From Manis javanica (taxonomy: Eukaryota > Chordata > Mammalia > Pholidota > Manidae): a stretch of 64,000 nt of DNA. Position 1 is the stretch's first letter; each line of letters begins with the position of its first letter. The stretch spans positions 43,099,501 to 43,163,500 of the forward strand of contig NC_133170.1 of NCBI RefSeq assembly GCF_040802235.1, read 5' to 3'. A program made the position numbers and the translations under genes. The notes beneath the pieces are model-generated. The model ran no database searches. It was not told where the DNA came from and saw nothing but the letters and a program-made list of their open reading frames with translations. Shown piece by piece: positions 1 to 12,619 of the stretch.

Positions 1-430
1 TGCTGGTAATTTGACTGTTCAGATTTTCTTTTTCTTCCTTGGTCAGCCTTGGAAGGTTGTATTTTTCTGGAAAGTTGTTTATTTCTTCCAGGTTATCCAG
101 TGTGTTACCATATAATTTTTCATAGTATTCTCTAATAATTCTTTGTATTTCTGTGATGTCTGAAGTGATTTTTCCTTTCTCATTTCTGTTTCTGGTTATG
201 TGTGTAGACTCTCTTTTTTTCTTGATAAGTCTGGCTAGGGGTTTATCTATTTTGTTTGTTTTCTCATAGAACCTGCCCTTGCTTTCATTGATTCTATTGT
301 TTTATTCTTCTCGATTTTATTTATTTATGCTCTAATCTTTATCTTGTCCCTTTCTACTGACTTTGGGCCTCATTTGTTCTTATTTTTATAGTTTCATTAA
401 TTCTGAGTTTAGACTGTTCATTTGGGATTG

Positions 431-652
431 TTATTCTTTCCTGAGGTAGGCCTTTATTGCAGCATACTTCCCTCTTAGAACGGCCTTCAGATTTTGCAGT
501 GTTGAACTATTGTTGTCATTTGTCTCCCTATATTGCTTGATTTCTGTTTTGATTTGGTCATTGATCCATTGATTATTTAGGAACATGTTATTAAGCCTCC
601 ATGTGTTTGTAAGCTTTTTCATTTTCTTTGTGTAATTTATTTCTAGCTCCAT
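431..652 (-). pseudogene. L1 ORF2 remnant, region just after the endonuclease
   Basis: A 73-codon open segment on the minus strand matches the intact ORF2 of this window around its residues 250-320, with the shared TNTWRLNN and NNQWIN words. It is the same decayed ORF2 as the 973-1407 segment, separated by stops and frame changes. It is a fragment, not a gene. Confidence 0.8.
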
Positions 653-972
653 GACTTTGTGGTCTGAGAAGATGGTTGGTACGAGTTCAATCTTTTTGAA
701 TTTACTGAGGCTCTTTTTGTAGCCTAGTATATGATCTATTCTTGAAAATTTTCCATGTGCACTTGAGAAAAATGTGTATCCTGTTTCTTTTGGATGGAGT
801 GTTCTTTAGATGCCTGTTAGGAACATCTGTTCTAATATGTTGTTCAGTGCCTCTGTCTTTTTACTTGTTTTCTGTCTGGTTGATCTGTCCATTGTAGTGA
901 GTGGTGTGCTGAAGTCTCCTGTAATGAATATACTACATTCTATTTCCCCCTTTACTTCTGTTAGTATTTGTT

Positions 973-1407
973 TCACATATATATAGGTGATCCTGTGTTA
1001 GGTGCATACATATTTATAACAGTTATATCCTCTTGTTGGACTGACCACTCTATCATTACGTAATGCCCTTCTTTGTCTCTTGTTACTTTCTTTGTTTTGA
1101 AGTCTATTTTGTCTGATACAAGTACTGTAACTCCTGCTTTTTTCTCCCTATTAGTTGCATGAAATATCTTTTTCCATCCCTTCACTTTTAGTCTGTGTAT
1201 GTCTTTAGGTTTAAAGTGAGTCTCTTGCAGGCAGCATATAGATGAGTCTTGTTTTTTAATCCATTCAGTGACTCTATGTCTTTTGATTGGTGCATTCAGT
1301 CTATTTACATTTAGGGTGATTATTGATAGGTATGTACTTATTGCCACTGCAGGCTTTAGATTCGTGGTTACCAAAGGTTCAGGGGTAGTTCCTTTTCTAT
1401 CTAACAA
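973..1407 (-). pseudogene. L1 ORF2 endonuclease N-terminus, decayed
   Basis: A 144-codon open segment on the minus strand covers the N-terminal part of the AP-like endonuclease. It shows LNVN, CCLQETH, KKAGVTVL, DKEGHY and YAPNTG words that align to residues 1-130 of the intact ORF2 at 17788. The frame then closes. Beyond the stop, the minus strand around 905-930 still encodes a GDFSTPL segment, so this copy kept the catalytic Asp (codon at 914-916) although the following Asn is now Ser. It provides a useful comparison for the D-to-Y change in the other copy. Confidence 0.85.
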
Positions 1408-1744
1408 TCTTACTTAATTCACTTAATATTCTATTAGAAACTCAACCAAAGGTTCTTTTTTTTATCCTTTTTTTTCCCTCCTCCATTCTTTATATGTGTG
1501 TATCACATTCTGAACTCTTTGTCTATCTCTTGATTGACTTTAGGGGTAGTTGATTTGATTTTGCATCTGCTTAGTAATTACTTTTTCTCCTTTCTTTACT
1601 GGTTTTATTTCCCCTGGTGGCAGCTATTTAGTCTTTGGAATACTTCCATCTATAGCAGTCCCTTCAAAATACACTTAGAGGTGGTTTGTGGGAGGTACAT
1701 TCTCTCAGCTTTTGCTTATCTGGAAATTGTTCAATCCCTCCTTC

Positions 1745-2480
1745 AAATGTAAATGATAATCTTGCCAGGTAGAGTATTCTTGGTTTGAGGCCCTTTTGTT
1801 TCATTGCATTAAATATATCATGCCACTCCTTTCCAGCCTGTTAAGGTTTCTGTTGAGAAATCTGATGTTAGCCTGATGGCTTTTCCTTTGTATGTGATCT
1901 TTTTTCTCCCTCTAGCTGCTTTTAAAAGTCTGTCCTTATCCTTGATCTTTGCTATTTTAATTGTTATATGTCTTGGTGTTGTCTCTTTGAGTCCATTGTT
2001 GTGGGAGATCTGTGCACCTTAATGGCATGAGAGACTATCTCCTTCTCCAGATTGGGGAAGTTTTCAGCAATTACCTCCTCAAAGACACTTTATATCCTTT
2101 TTTCTCTCTTCTTCTTCTTCTGGTACCCCTATAATGTGAATATTGTTCCATTGGATTGGTCACACAGTTCTCTCAATATTCTTTCATTCCTAGAGATCCT
2201 TCTTTCTCTCTGTGCCTCAGCTTCTTTGTATTCCTCTTCTCTAATTTCTATTCCATTTACTATCTCTTCTATTACATCTAATCTACTTTAAAATCCCTCC
2301 ATTGTATGTTTCATTTAGGTATGGAATTTCTTAATGATTGAATCTCCATCCTAAATTTGTCCCTGAGTTCTTGAATATTTTCTGTACCTCCATGATCATG
2401 TTTGATTTTTATTTTGAACTCTCTTTCGAAAAGATGGTGAGTTCAGTTTCACTTGGTCCTTTTTCTAATGTTTGTGAGAT
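1745..2480 (-). pseudogene. L1 ORF1 remnant
   Basis: The minus strand here is collinear with the 3' two thirds of the intact ORF1 at 16729-17619. It includes the segment encoding the conserved start of the C-terminal domain (SDFSTETLQ in the intact copy) and the AAREK region. Frameshifts and stops prevent a full reading frame. The ORF1 product is an RNA-binding trimeric chaperone in active L1s; none can be made here. Confidence 0.75.
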
Positions 2481-3457
2481 TTTTGTTTGAACCAGGTTCC
2501 TTTGACGTTTCATATTTGTATGTGGCACCCTCTAGTGCCAATAATTTCTAGTCTCTGGAGCTTCTCAGCCCCTGGAGTAATGTCGGGGGTCACAGGGTAG
2601 TAGCCCTGGTGCCTGGGGGAAGGAAAAAGCTGTTTCCTACTTCCCAGCTGCTGTGGCTCTCTCCACTGTCAGAACCAGTGGGCTGAGCACACAGGTGTAA
2701 GCCTCTGTGCTTTGTGTTTGTAGCTGCCATAGACAGGGCCTCCCTATGGCTGGCCTGATGCCATGGCAGGAACTGCCAGTTTACAAGCTGGTGTCAGCAG
2801 GCCAGGAGGAAGGTGCAGCAAGCTGTGTATCCCAGTGGGGGGGTCTCAGAGCTGAGTAGCCAGACAGGGGATGGATCACCTAAAGCCCCTGAAAGTTCCC
2901 AGCCTGCTGGGCAGAGTGCACCCAGACAATTTTGGTCACCTATCAGTTCTCCTGAGCAGCAAGCTCTTGTGCAATCCTTGCACCTTTAGCATCCCTCTCA
3001 CTGTTGGGACGTCTTTCAGACTGCCTACCTTTCTTTTCTACAGAGCAGGCAGATGTGGATCCCTGTTTTCCACAAATGGCTGGAATCTCAGTCTCTCCAA
3101 GTTTTCCCCCTATCCTAGATTTCAAACTCCACTAATCTGCAGAGCATCATGCAATATAGGTTTGTGCTCCTAAAGCAGATCTTCAGGTCTGGATGTTCAG
3201 TAGTCCTAGGCTTTCACCCCCTCCCCGCTCCATTTCTCTTCCTCTTGTGGGTGAATTGGGGTCGGGGGAAGGGCTTGGGTTCTGCGGGATCAAGGCTTTG
3301 GAATGTTACCCTGTTTCCTGAGGTCTGCCCTGTTCTCCAGGTGTATGCAGTCTGGCACAGCCTTCTCTCCTATTGTTCTTTTAGAATTAGTTTTACTAAC
3401 TGTATTTTTGTATTATATGTGGTTTTGGGAGGAGTTCTATGTCTCACCTCTCACGCT

Positions 3458-3465
3458 GCCATCTT
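3458..3465 (-). promoter_or_regulatory. YY1-type motif at L1 5' end
   Basis: The plus strand reads GCCATCTT, so the element's first bases read AAGATGGC, the YY1 consensus core that sets the transcription start in many L1s. It lies at the extreme 5' end of the antisense L1, which fits that role. The corresponding place in the 15113 copy does not preserve the motif. Confidence 0.5.
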
Positions 3466-3784
3466 TAATTTCTTGAGCTATCAAATGCAGTTCTTAAAAA
3501 TTTGGAGAACTTACAATGAATATGATGCTATAGAATATTAACTTGGGTCTCGAACACTTAGAAAAACTGGCCAAAATATAATAACACCAAAATATTGAAA
3601 TGTTTACCCAGCTCCAAACCAGAAAAGGAGGATTGATATGGCAAGAAAATTTGTAAAAATAAACATACTTTGAGCTATTAAAAATTTAACTATTTAGGGG
3701 AAAAGCTTGGTACAGAAGAATGTCAAAGTGGATGCATTTAGAAATAATCATTTATAAGTAATTACATTCCAATTATCCTTTTCC

Positions 3785-4475
3785 TACATTTGTCATTTCT
3801 TTGTGTTTTGTTTTAATTAATAGCCTTATTTTCTAGAGCAGTTTTAAGTTTATAGGAAAGTTAAGCAGGAAATACCAGAAGTTCCCGTATTTTCCCTCTC
3901 CCTGGCCTCCCCACCCCTGCCCCAGTTTCCACTATTATTAACATCTTGCATTAGCATGGTATGTTTAACACAATTAATGAACAAATTGTGATACAACACT
4001 ATTAACTGAAGCCCATGGTTTACATTAGGCCTCACTCTTTGTGTTATACAGTTCTGTAGGTTTTGGTAAAGGCATAACCATGGCAAGTGCACCATTATAG
4101 TGTCCTACAGAATAGTTTCACTGCCCTAAACATTCTCTGTGCTCCACCCATTCAGCCTTCCCTCCTTTCCTTCCTGGAATCCCTGACAACCAGTGATGAT
4201 TTTATTGTCTCTATAGTTTTATCTTTTCCAGAAAGTGATTTAGTTGGAATCATATACTATGTGGCTGTTTTAGGCTGGTTTCTTTCACCTTTCAATATGC
4301 ATTTAGGATCCCTCCAAGTCTTTTAATGGCTTATAGCTCATTCTGTTTTATTGCTTAATAATATTCCCTTGTATGGATATACCAGGGTTGGTTTATCCCT
4401 TCTCTTATTGAAGGACAACAATTGGTTGCTTCCAATATTTAGAATATTTCTCATCCTTTTTTCCTGCCCTTCAGT
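3785..4475 (-). mobile_element. Old L1 3'-region fragment (L1M/L1ME type), antisense
   Basis: The stretch has the recognisable order of antisense old-L1 3' sequence: the GTTTATAGGAAAGTTAAGCAG word, an 'ATTAACATCTTGCATTAG' segment, the 'CAACCAGTGATGATTTTATTGTC' type segment, and the 'ATTGAAGGAC...TTGGTTGCTTCC' word. Identity is by family pattern only; the subfamily cannot be fixed by eye. The next ~100 bases may continue the same element. Confidence 0.6.
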
Positions 4476-7009
4476 GTAAATTGCATTAGTTAATAGGAAA
4501 GGGTGACAATGGGCATCATTGTTATTTTGTTCTTGAACTTAAGAGAAATGTCCCTACTTCATTCAAATACAAATGTTGACACTGTGCTTATGCAATGTGG
4601 TCATTCTTCTCCACACTTTTCTGGATTCTTAAAACTGCATGGTTTAAAAATAAATATATTGCAAATGATCAAAGAGGGGAGAGTCTTCTAGGATCAACCC
4701 TTTCTCTTCATTCAAATCTTGTTTTAAATCTGTCAATAAGGTTTTATAATTTTTTTAAGTCTACACAGTAAGCTATTTTGAATAATATCCATTTTTTACT
4801 GTTTAGATTTTATGTTTTCTTGTACCATTTTATGTATTTGTTTTGAATACTTTAAATGCTTACCAGAGTAAAGTGATATATAATAATCAAATTCAAGTTT
4901 TCCATGATGACTTAGAAAGGAATCTAGTCTGCACTGTTAGTAGAACTCAATTCATATGTATACATGCACACAAACTTATCTATACGTATAGGTACACATA
5001 TATTTGTATCAAAATTTTCTAGTTACTTTATCAAGTACTTCCCTTATTTCTAGTAGAGTTTCTTTTTTTCCCTTTTAATTCTTGTACTATGATAACCCAT
5101 CAGATTAGGGAACTAAAGTCACATCTGCTTTAAAGAAAACGTACTTTTAAAAGCTTCCAGTTTCCAAAATGAGCTTGTAATAATGTCTTTTAGCTTGTTA
5201 AATGTACTATTTATTTTTACATGAATTTAATTTTTTTCTACTATGTCTGTAATAGATTAAGATTAATTAAAATCTAATTTTCCTTTTCTGTGTATTTTAC
5301 ACTATTTGCTGCTGTTATTTCATGCATGTTTTATTTGTACACATATTGGTACATTATTAGTGTTATACATTCATTATCATTATGCCCAGTGTATATTTTC
5401 ATGATTCTCTTTCACTTATATCTTTTATTTTCCATTCTACTCTGGCAGTTGGCTACCCTATTATAGCTTCTGGTCTATTTGCTTTGATAAATATCCTAAA
5501 TGCAACAAATCACTGGGCTTTTTAATAAAAAAAGGAAATCTAAGAAACTGTGTGGTTGATGTATGGATAGAAAATGCTTATATTATTTTTTACATGCATT
5601 TTATGCATTCCTGGAGAAGTACATTTCCTTTTTCTTCCTCTATTTCTGCTAAGCCCTTTAAACATGACCATATACTTTTTCCTTTAGTATTTTTAGTTTC
5701 GTTAGAAAAAGCCAAGTTCTACCTTCACTCCTAATTATGTCCCTTTTTGTATCTCTAAATAGAGTAACGGATCTCAATATTCCTTCCATGTATTTTCCAC
5801 AAACTTCTAAATCCAATCACTTTCTTTTTCTTTTAATTCAATCATTGAAAATCTGAAAATCATCTTTAATGCTATAAGCATTAAAGGTATATTTTATTTC
5901 TGGAAAGCAAATTTTCTGGAATGTGCTGAACTGTACCTCATATAGCAATCGCATCTCGGCTGGCATCATATGCCTATACCACCCCCTTTACTCTGAGAAT
6001 ATTTAAAAATGCTACTTTATTACCTTCTGACTTTGATAACATAATAGAGAAATAGAAACTATCCAAATTCTTATTTCATTGATAATTATCTTTAATTTTA
6101 AGATGAGAAGAGCATAAGGGAAAATTTTATCCTATGAAACATAGGAAATATCCAGAGTGTATCTTGTAGAGTATTTTTGCTTTTTTTATTTACCCAGGAC
6201 AGAGTGAAGCACTGCTGCTTCCTACTTCAGTTATTTTTTAACATTTGTATTTCTTTTTCCTGTATGCTATTGATTATCAATGTGTTCTTTATTCTGACTT
6301 TTCATGCAGGAACTTTTTGTTCTTTCACATAATCTTTTGGATGGTTTATTATGTCTTACCATATTCCATTCCCGGGTCTGCAGCATTGTTTTGCTCACTA
6401 CTATTTTCAGAGATTATGTGAATTAGTCAACAGCAGAATTCTACCTTTTTCTGCCAGAGCTCTCATATCCTCTTTTATCACTGGAAAATAGATAACGGCT
6501 ATTTTCTAATATCCTGCTTAAGATCAATTTCAAGTATTGTTTTCTGAATATTAAGGAAACAATCTCAGGAAATTCGAGGAAACAAAAGTCAATTATCTGT
6601 TCTTGTTCGTAAGTAAATTCTATGCCACAAATGGGAAGGGAAAAGGGGAAAATGAGAAAAATCATAAAAGTTGTTCTTTTTCTCTTTCATACATCTTTCA
6701 TAGGTCATGATGGGTTCATATTCTTAATTTCATTATTAAGCTTAATTCAATGGGCATATCACTGAAGGATAAGCATCCTCTGTGTTGAAAGTCCTGACCA
6801 CTTCTGGGCTTCATCTAGAGACATTGGGATGACTCATCCATCTCCTCGTACCACATAGGTTCATACCCTCAAGGCTGGAGCTGGAGTTCTGGGAGGCCTC
6901 CCTGCAACCCCTTTTTGGAGCAGAGTGCAGCCTGGGACCCCTGAGGAGTGGGGGCTGTTCACCACCAGAGCAAAGCTGACTCACACTATTGGGTTTGGGT
7001 GTATTCATT
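4476..7009. other. No gene seen; AT-rich unassigned sequence
   Basis: This stretch is AT-rich with only short chance reading frames. I see no splice-flanked exon, RNA gene or clear repeat boundary. The last 250 bases before the MLT1 LTR are GC-richer but carry no recognisable domain in any frame. Confidence 0.5.
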
Positions 7010-7447
7010 TATACGTCATTGTCATGACGAAGTGCCACAAGCTGGGCAGCTTACCCAACAAAAACTTATTCCTTGACAGTTTTAGAAGTTAGACGTCCAA
7101 GATCAAGGTGTGGGCAGGGTCAGTGCCTCCTGAGCCTGTGAGCAGGACTCTGTGCCAGGCCTCTCACCTGGCTCTGGGGTCTGCTGGCGATCTTTCATAT
7201 TCCTTGGCTTTCAGCTGCAGCACCCTGACCTTTGCCTCGATGTGTGTGTGTCTCCCTGTGTGTGTCTGTCTCTGTGCCCAAGTTCCCCCTTTTTATAAGG
7301 ACACCAGTCACCCTGGACTAGAACCCACCCTAACGGCCTGATCTTACTTGACCTTGTGCAAAGAGCCTATTTCCAAATAAGGTCACATTCACAGGTACTG
7401 GGGTTAAGAATTCAACATCTTTTCTTAATAGAATTCACCCCACAACA
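7010..7447 (-). mobile_element. MLT1-type MaLR LTR (ERVL-MaLR), antisense
   Basis: The order of words is that of an MLT1 LTR read in reverse: ACAAGCTGGGCAGCTTA, a 'CAAGATCAAGGTG' segment, a 'TGGCGATCTTTCATATTCCTTGGCTT' segment, a TGTGTGTCTGTCTCTGTG run, TTTTTATAAGGACACCAGTC, then 'CAAATAAGGTCACATTC' and the terminal GGGTTAAGAATTCAACAT. It is a solo LTR as far as visible, with no internal sequence on either side. It is old and diverged and carries no ORF. Confidence 0.85.
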
Positions 7448-9506
7448 GAAGGAGACATCAGGTTAACAAAAGATGGAGGAAGGGCTGTAGCGTGTGTCAG
7501 AGCGACTTTCCCACACTTGGTTTCAGTCAGACAGCACCTGTTTAGGGTTTGGACTGAATTAGCTATTACAGGTGTTTTAATCCTGCTCCCTCAATATGCA
7601 GTGCATAGAAATCCCTTCTGTAATTTTAAATATTCTTCAATATTTTTATTTAGGCCAGTAAAAACATTTTCTTTCTTGATTAACTAATCTCCTGTGCTTT
7701 TTCTTGAGAAATTAGAAGACAAAGTCTATTGGTGTTTTCCCTAACTCAGCCTTCTTCCTAAATACAGCCACTAGGGATTATTGTCAGGAAGAACAATTCC
7801 CTGCCAACCTCAATCAAATTAAAGGATATGATGGCAAACATAATGATATCGTTTCTACTTCCAAATACCCAATAGGAATGCATAAGACATTATATCATCA
7901 ATGGTCACCATATGATGATTTTCAATGATTGATCCAATATTTCATTATGCCCTACATTCATTCACACAGATACACACACATGCACGTGCACACACACACA
8001 CACACTCATTTAGTTGGTAGTAGCCAACCCAAGCTAAGTAGGAGAGGTCTGTATTCACCTTTAGTTTTTGTGCCACTTAAAGATAATAATAGGAAACCTC
8101 AAATGTACTCATTCTTTGTTTTCACAATTTTGTTTTGGCATATGGATTCTTTCAAGCAAATACTTTCTTCTATGCCTGAATTTCTAAGGTTTTATCACAA
8201 TAGACTCCAGTATTTTATAGTGCTTCAATTTTAGTAGTTGCTCAGGAAAATGGTTGCAGAATAATAAGTGAATAAATGAATGAACACAGATGAGTTTTAC
8301 TGAAGAATGTGATTTTCAGCCAACATGATCAATTCCCATTATTCCCCCTGATAGCAGTAATTTCTAGGGCCGTCATCATTAAAACACTCCTGATTAAAAT
8401 AAATCAAACTGAAACTTACAAAAATATTAAACTTTTATAAGTGTAGGCTAAATTTATAAATCTTTCTACTATGGTTACACATACTATATTATACATAGTA
8501 CATGTTATATACATACAAAGCTAAAAATAATTCCATAATATATTATATGGAATATTCTGTCATCAAATTTGTATTCTGCCATCAGATTTAACTCTGTGTT
8601 AAAGTATTTTCTCATTGGCCTGAAATCATAGGGACTCACCTCCACCATGGTAAGTGAAATGTATGATGCCATTTACCAATTTTCACACCTCTAGGACCTA
8701 GCAGAAAATTGGATACCGAACAAAGCAGTTTTGGTTCCAAAGTTCCTCCTTTACTGTGCACAAAGATTGGCAGCCCCATTCCATTACCCACAGGCCACAC
8801 TGAGTCTGGAATTTCAAGTACATTCAGAATCGCTGTGTCTCTGGAAATGGTCATTGACATTCAGACAGATAGTCACCTTTTTAGCATTTCTTTCCTTTAT
8901 TCTTTACCTTTAATAAGACTGTCATAGCTCAAAGGAGCTGTGAAAACAAAAAGAATGAGTATGAAGAATGACAATGTGGTAGTGAGAATGAGGGCCGAGC
9001 TTGTCAGAGCACATAATGTCTGAAAGGTTACGTAATGCGGTGATCATCCAGAATTATTTTCTGTGTATGCCAAACTGACTGTCATGCCATTGAGTAGAGT
9101 TTTCACTTACTCTGCTAGTTTTTCTCAAGCTGCCATGTGACCCCATCCTATATCTTAGAGATATTTGCCAGGGATAGTGCAAGGAATGAGAAGGGGTAGA
9201 CATTCAAAGGCAAAGAGAAGAATGTAGAAAACAAACTCAGGATTGAGAGGATTCAGAGAACTCTGACAGTTTAACCAGTACAGAAGAGGCTGTGGAAGGG
9301 CCTGCATCATAGCCAACAGGAAGGAGGGACAAACACATGTATTCATGAGATTGTCTCTGTCTCCCTCGGACAGGGGCCTGCCGTATCTGCACGTTCCTGC
9401 ACCGGACGGCACATCGCTGGACGCCCTTCCCAGGCGATACGGGCCGGTCCCTGCTGTGGTTCCTCCGTAGCTTCTTAAATGCTTATCAGGTCAAAAAACC
9501 TGGAGG
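7448..9506. other. No gene seen; unassigned intergenic sequence
   Basis: No recognisable domain, RNA gene or clear repeat apart from the short CA-rich tract listed separately. The opposing reading frames near 8636-8927 are short, overlap each other and show no family motif. Confidence 0.45.
7963..8006. repeat. CA-rich microsatellite
   Basis: An interrupted (CA)n tract with a short TGCACGTGCA interruption, followed by a pure run of CA dinucleotides. It is short and imperfect. Confidence 0.8.
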
Positions 9507-9772
9507 CTAATAATAATAGCTATAAGATAACACTCTAAGAAAATAAAAACAGTAATAAATGTTATTGAAAGCATACTATGTTCTAAGCACTGTGCCAAGG
9601 GCTTTACATATATAATCTTTCTTAATCTCACAAAAACTCCATGAAGTAGGGACTATTGTCATCTCAGGAACACGAGATGTAGAAAGGTGAGGTACCTTGC
9701 CTGATACCACACACCTAGCATGTGGTGGAAAGGAATTGAAACTCAGCTTTGTCAGATACCAAAGTCCAAGAC
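9507..9772 (-). mobile_element. MIR SINE, antisense
   Basis: The segment follows the MIR consensus in reverse: 'ATAATAGCTA', 'TACTATGTTCTAAGCACTGTGCCAAGGGCTTTACAT', 'AATCTCACAAAAACTCCATGAAGTAGGGACTATT', then 'AGAAAGGTGAGGTACCTTGCC...CACACACCTAGCA' and the degenerate tRNA-derived end. It is nearly full length, and CpG decay is consistent with an ancient insertion. Confidence 0.88.
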
Positions 9773-9779
9773 CAAGAAA

Positions 9780-9830
9780 TAAACACACACACACACACAT
9801 ACACACACCCTTACACACACCCCTCTACAT
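9780..9830. repeat. CA-rich microsatellite
   Basis: A (CA)n run interrupted by a few T and CCC bases, directly after the MIR. Confidence 0.85.
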
Positions 9831-9989
9831 GCATTTTACAAATATACATACATATATTCATATTATTATATACATGAGAGAGAAGAAATATTCTCTGAAA
9901 AAAGATTTTATAAAGCTCTATAATTATCTACTAAATATCTAGTCTCTCTTTCTCCCTTAGTTACCAAAACTCTGGTTTGGTAGGGTGTA

Positions 9990-10340
9990 TCCAACTGAAA
10001 ATCTTGTTTTTCCTGCCTTTCTTACAAACTACCGGTGATCCTGTGACACAGTTTTGGCCCATGAGCCACAACTAGAAATGTGATACCAACTTCAGAAGGA
10101 GGTTTTTCTCTCTTCTGAAAGAGGTGCTGCCTCTTTTTCTTTCTTGCTTCCATTTTCTTTCAGGCTGGGATTTGGACTCAATGCTTAGGGGTGCCAAAAC
10201 CTTCCAGAGAGCATGAGAAGGGAACCTGCGCACTAAGGATGCTGGAGTGGAATGATGGAAGAATCATGAGTCCCTGATGGCGTCTGGGTGCTCCTGAATG
10301 GTTTCTGCACTTTATGTGAAAAAATAACCCTTTACTTGTT
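9990..10340 (+). repeat. Ancient interspersed repeat-like sequence, family unresolved
   Basis: The segment has the feel of an old mammal-wide LTR or DNA element: a 'GGCCCATGAGCCACAACTAGAAATGTGA' start, pyrimidine runs, a 'CTAAGGATGCTGGAGTGGAATGATGGAAGAA' middle and a 'TTTATGTGAAAAAATAACCC' end. I cannot name the family with confidence, and the boundaries are approximate. Confidence 0.35.
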
Positions 10341-12619
10341 CAAGCCCCCATTTGATGGACTTCCTTCTACTTATAGAAGAGCCATTCATTAATATAGAAA
10401 TATTAATGAACATTGGTTTCATATCTCCTAGCTCAAATTTTGTGAGTTAAAAACTCTTCTTCCCTAATTCTTATTGTACGAGGGCTATCCTTGGGAGTGG
10501 GCACTTTTGTGGCAATAACCCTCCCAAACTTCAAAATTTTTATATGCCTCTCCTTACGGTTAAAACACTCACACAATTGTACCAACAAATGCTGTGTCCC
10601 AAGCACATACCTGCTCTGGTGCTGCAACCTGATTAGTTAAACTAAATTACAGGAGGGAAATACTGTGATAGCTCCTGCTGCTCTCCAGCCAATTTGCACA
10701 TTTTCCTAGAATTATTTTAGATGTTATTATCACCCAAACACCTGCTGCTATGTAGACAGGAAAACAAGGCAAAAACCAGGGAAGAAGCAAAACATATTAA
10801 ATTAAGAGCAAGCATGTACACTACCTAAGTATAGGGTACAAATCAGAGCCTGCAAGCTTGAGGGCCAGTAGGCCTGATCTCTAACCTGACTCTCAGCCAC
10901 CGTAAGTGCCCAAGCCCAGAAAAGGAGAAAAAATAATCCAGATAATTTCCATGTTGTTTTCTCTTCTTTTCGCTCTATGCATTCCGCAGAATGGAAGAAA
11001 AAAAAAAAACATTTCAAAGGGTACATTCTTTTCTCAGCAAATTCAGCTGCAACTTAAATACATCCACATTTCTACCCAAAATGTAAAAGACCTTCTTTAC
11101 TCAAAAACCACACAGACACAAAATCATAGGTAGTAGGGAAGAAATGCTGATATTAAATGTAACTGCATCTGATTTGAACATTGAAAATTGTTGATTTTTT
11201 TAGCTCTGAAGACTTAGTGAATAGGGGTAGGGAGTTGGGAGAACAACCTGCAGCTTCTGAACTGAATAATTTAAGGTTGGTTCTGAGAATAAATATCACA
11301 TTTCCAGAGCCCGTTCATTACTCCTAAAACTGCCCCCAGAAAAGGTTTTCCCTTCATTTTCTGCTTAATTGAGTTTGGGAGAAAGGCACCAAAGGAGACA
11401 TGAAAGCCGCAAGGACACAGAACCAGACCACCTTCCCTGGGGTCACATACACACAGCCCTTCTGGGGGAGTGTGCTGGGCATGGTGTACAACTGGAACAG
11501 AGAGAGTCTGTGGGACCAGGGAAGTGGTGGCCGGACTATATGAATTAGGGGGAAGGGTCTTTAGCAGTTGCCATAAGTAGTAAAATCCTCAAGGACAGAG
11601 AGATCTAAGAGGATATTTAAAGAATGCTTTCTGATTTGGATGAAAATGCTGGTGCTGCCCTTTGAAAAGCTGTTTTTTTTTTAATGCACCAGGAATCATT
11701 AGGGGGCTGGGGTTGAACTCTTTGCATATTAGGGGCCACCATGCGAGTGGTGGGAACACGGGGGCAGGGCAGGCCTGTGTTGAAACACAAGCATCAAGAA
11801 CCAAGCCCAGAACTTCAGGCTGAAGAGGAATGTGGCTAAACCAGCCATGCTGGCTCAGCTCACAAAATAGTGTCAGATTGTCACAGACACAGGACTCTTG
11901 ATTAACTGTGATGGTTCTTGGAACATTATTGCAAACCCAGAGAGACAATGTGGGGAAGATTACCATTTAAAATTTCATATTCTAGACAGAAAACTAGATG
12001 TAAACAGCATTATATGAATTCTCTAAATTTATAGAAGACTAAAAACTTGCTCATTAAATTACCTCCTGGAAACTGGTTTTTAACCCAGACTTAATGATCT
12101 CTCAGTTTCTTAAGAAATTATTCTTTTTCTTCTCTGGAAGAACTGAGAGAAAGTGCAGATACCTGGACCCAAATCCAGGCTATGGCCCTTCCTAGCATAC
12201 TTACAGCCTGCTCTGTCAGACTTTACTTTTCCTCCAGTCATTGCAATTAAGGAGACTTGAAATACTGATCTTATCTGACCTTTACCAGAAACTGGAGAAA
12301 AAGATTTTGAGGTGTGGTTAAAAGATGGAGAACCAAGAACAGCCTGAGGTCCCTGCTTCCTTTATGCCCTTCTGCAGTTTTCCGCCCTGAATGTAGGCCA
12401 AACTCAGTGACACACTAGTGAATAGGAAATGGCCAGAGCAAACTGATATAATTTTCAAAGGTTGGTTACAGACAAACTGCTGCCACCATCTTGGGAAGCC
12501 TCCCTCGCTCCTGCTAATGTGCTCTGAAGGGTGGTTGTGAACTGTGCTCTGGTGGGGCTTACATGGTGAGGAACCGAGGTCTCCAGTCAACATTCAGGGC
12601 AGACCAGAGCCTGTGAACG
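10341..12619. other. No gene seen; unassigned sequence
   Basis: Moderate-GC sequence with short homopolymer runs and chance reading frames only. The longest frames (near 11589-11966 on the minus strand) show no domain, splice or repeat signature that I recognise. Confidence 0.45.

Larger units (their letters stand above)
1..3466 (-). mobile_element. L1 LINE, 5' half (5' UTR, ORF1, start of ORF2), antisense
   Basis: Read on the minus strand, the element starts near 3466 and runs left out of the window. A GC-richer 5' UTR occupies about 3466-2480, a decayed ORF1 about 2480-1745, an inter-ORF spacer about 1745-1408, and ORF2 from about 1407 to position 1. Long stretches match the intact L1 at 15113 in ORF1 and in the ORF2 endonuclease. 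The 5' UTR differs: it lacks the ~209-bp monomers of that copy. The extreme 5' end retains AAGATGGC, a YY1-type motif usual at L1 5' ends. Stops and frameshifts break both ORFs. The 3' half and the second TSD lie outside the window, so full length is only inferred. Confidence 0.9.

Noticed and set aside
3149..3541. 130-codon plus-strand frame
   Set aside because: It lies inside the antisense L1 5' UTR and crosses the element's boundary; it has no domain or conserved feature.
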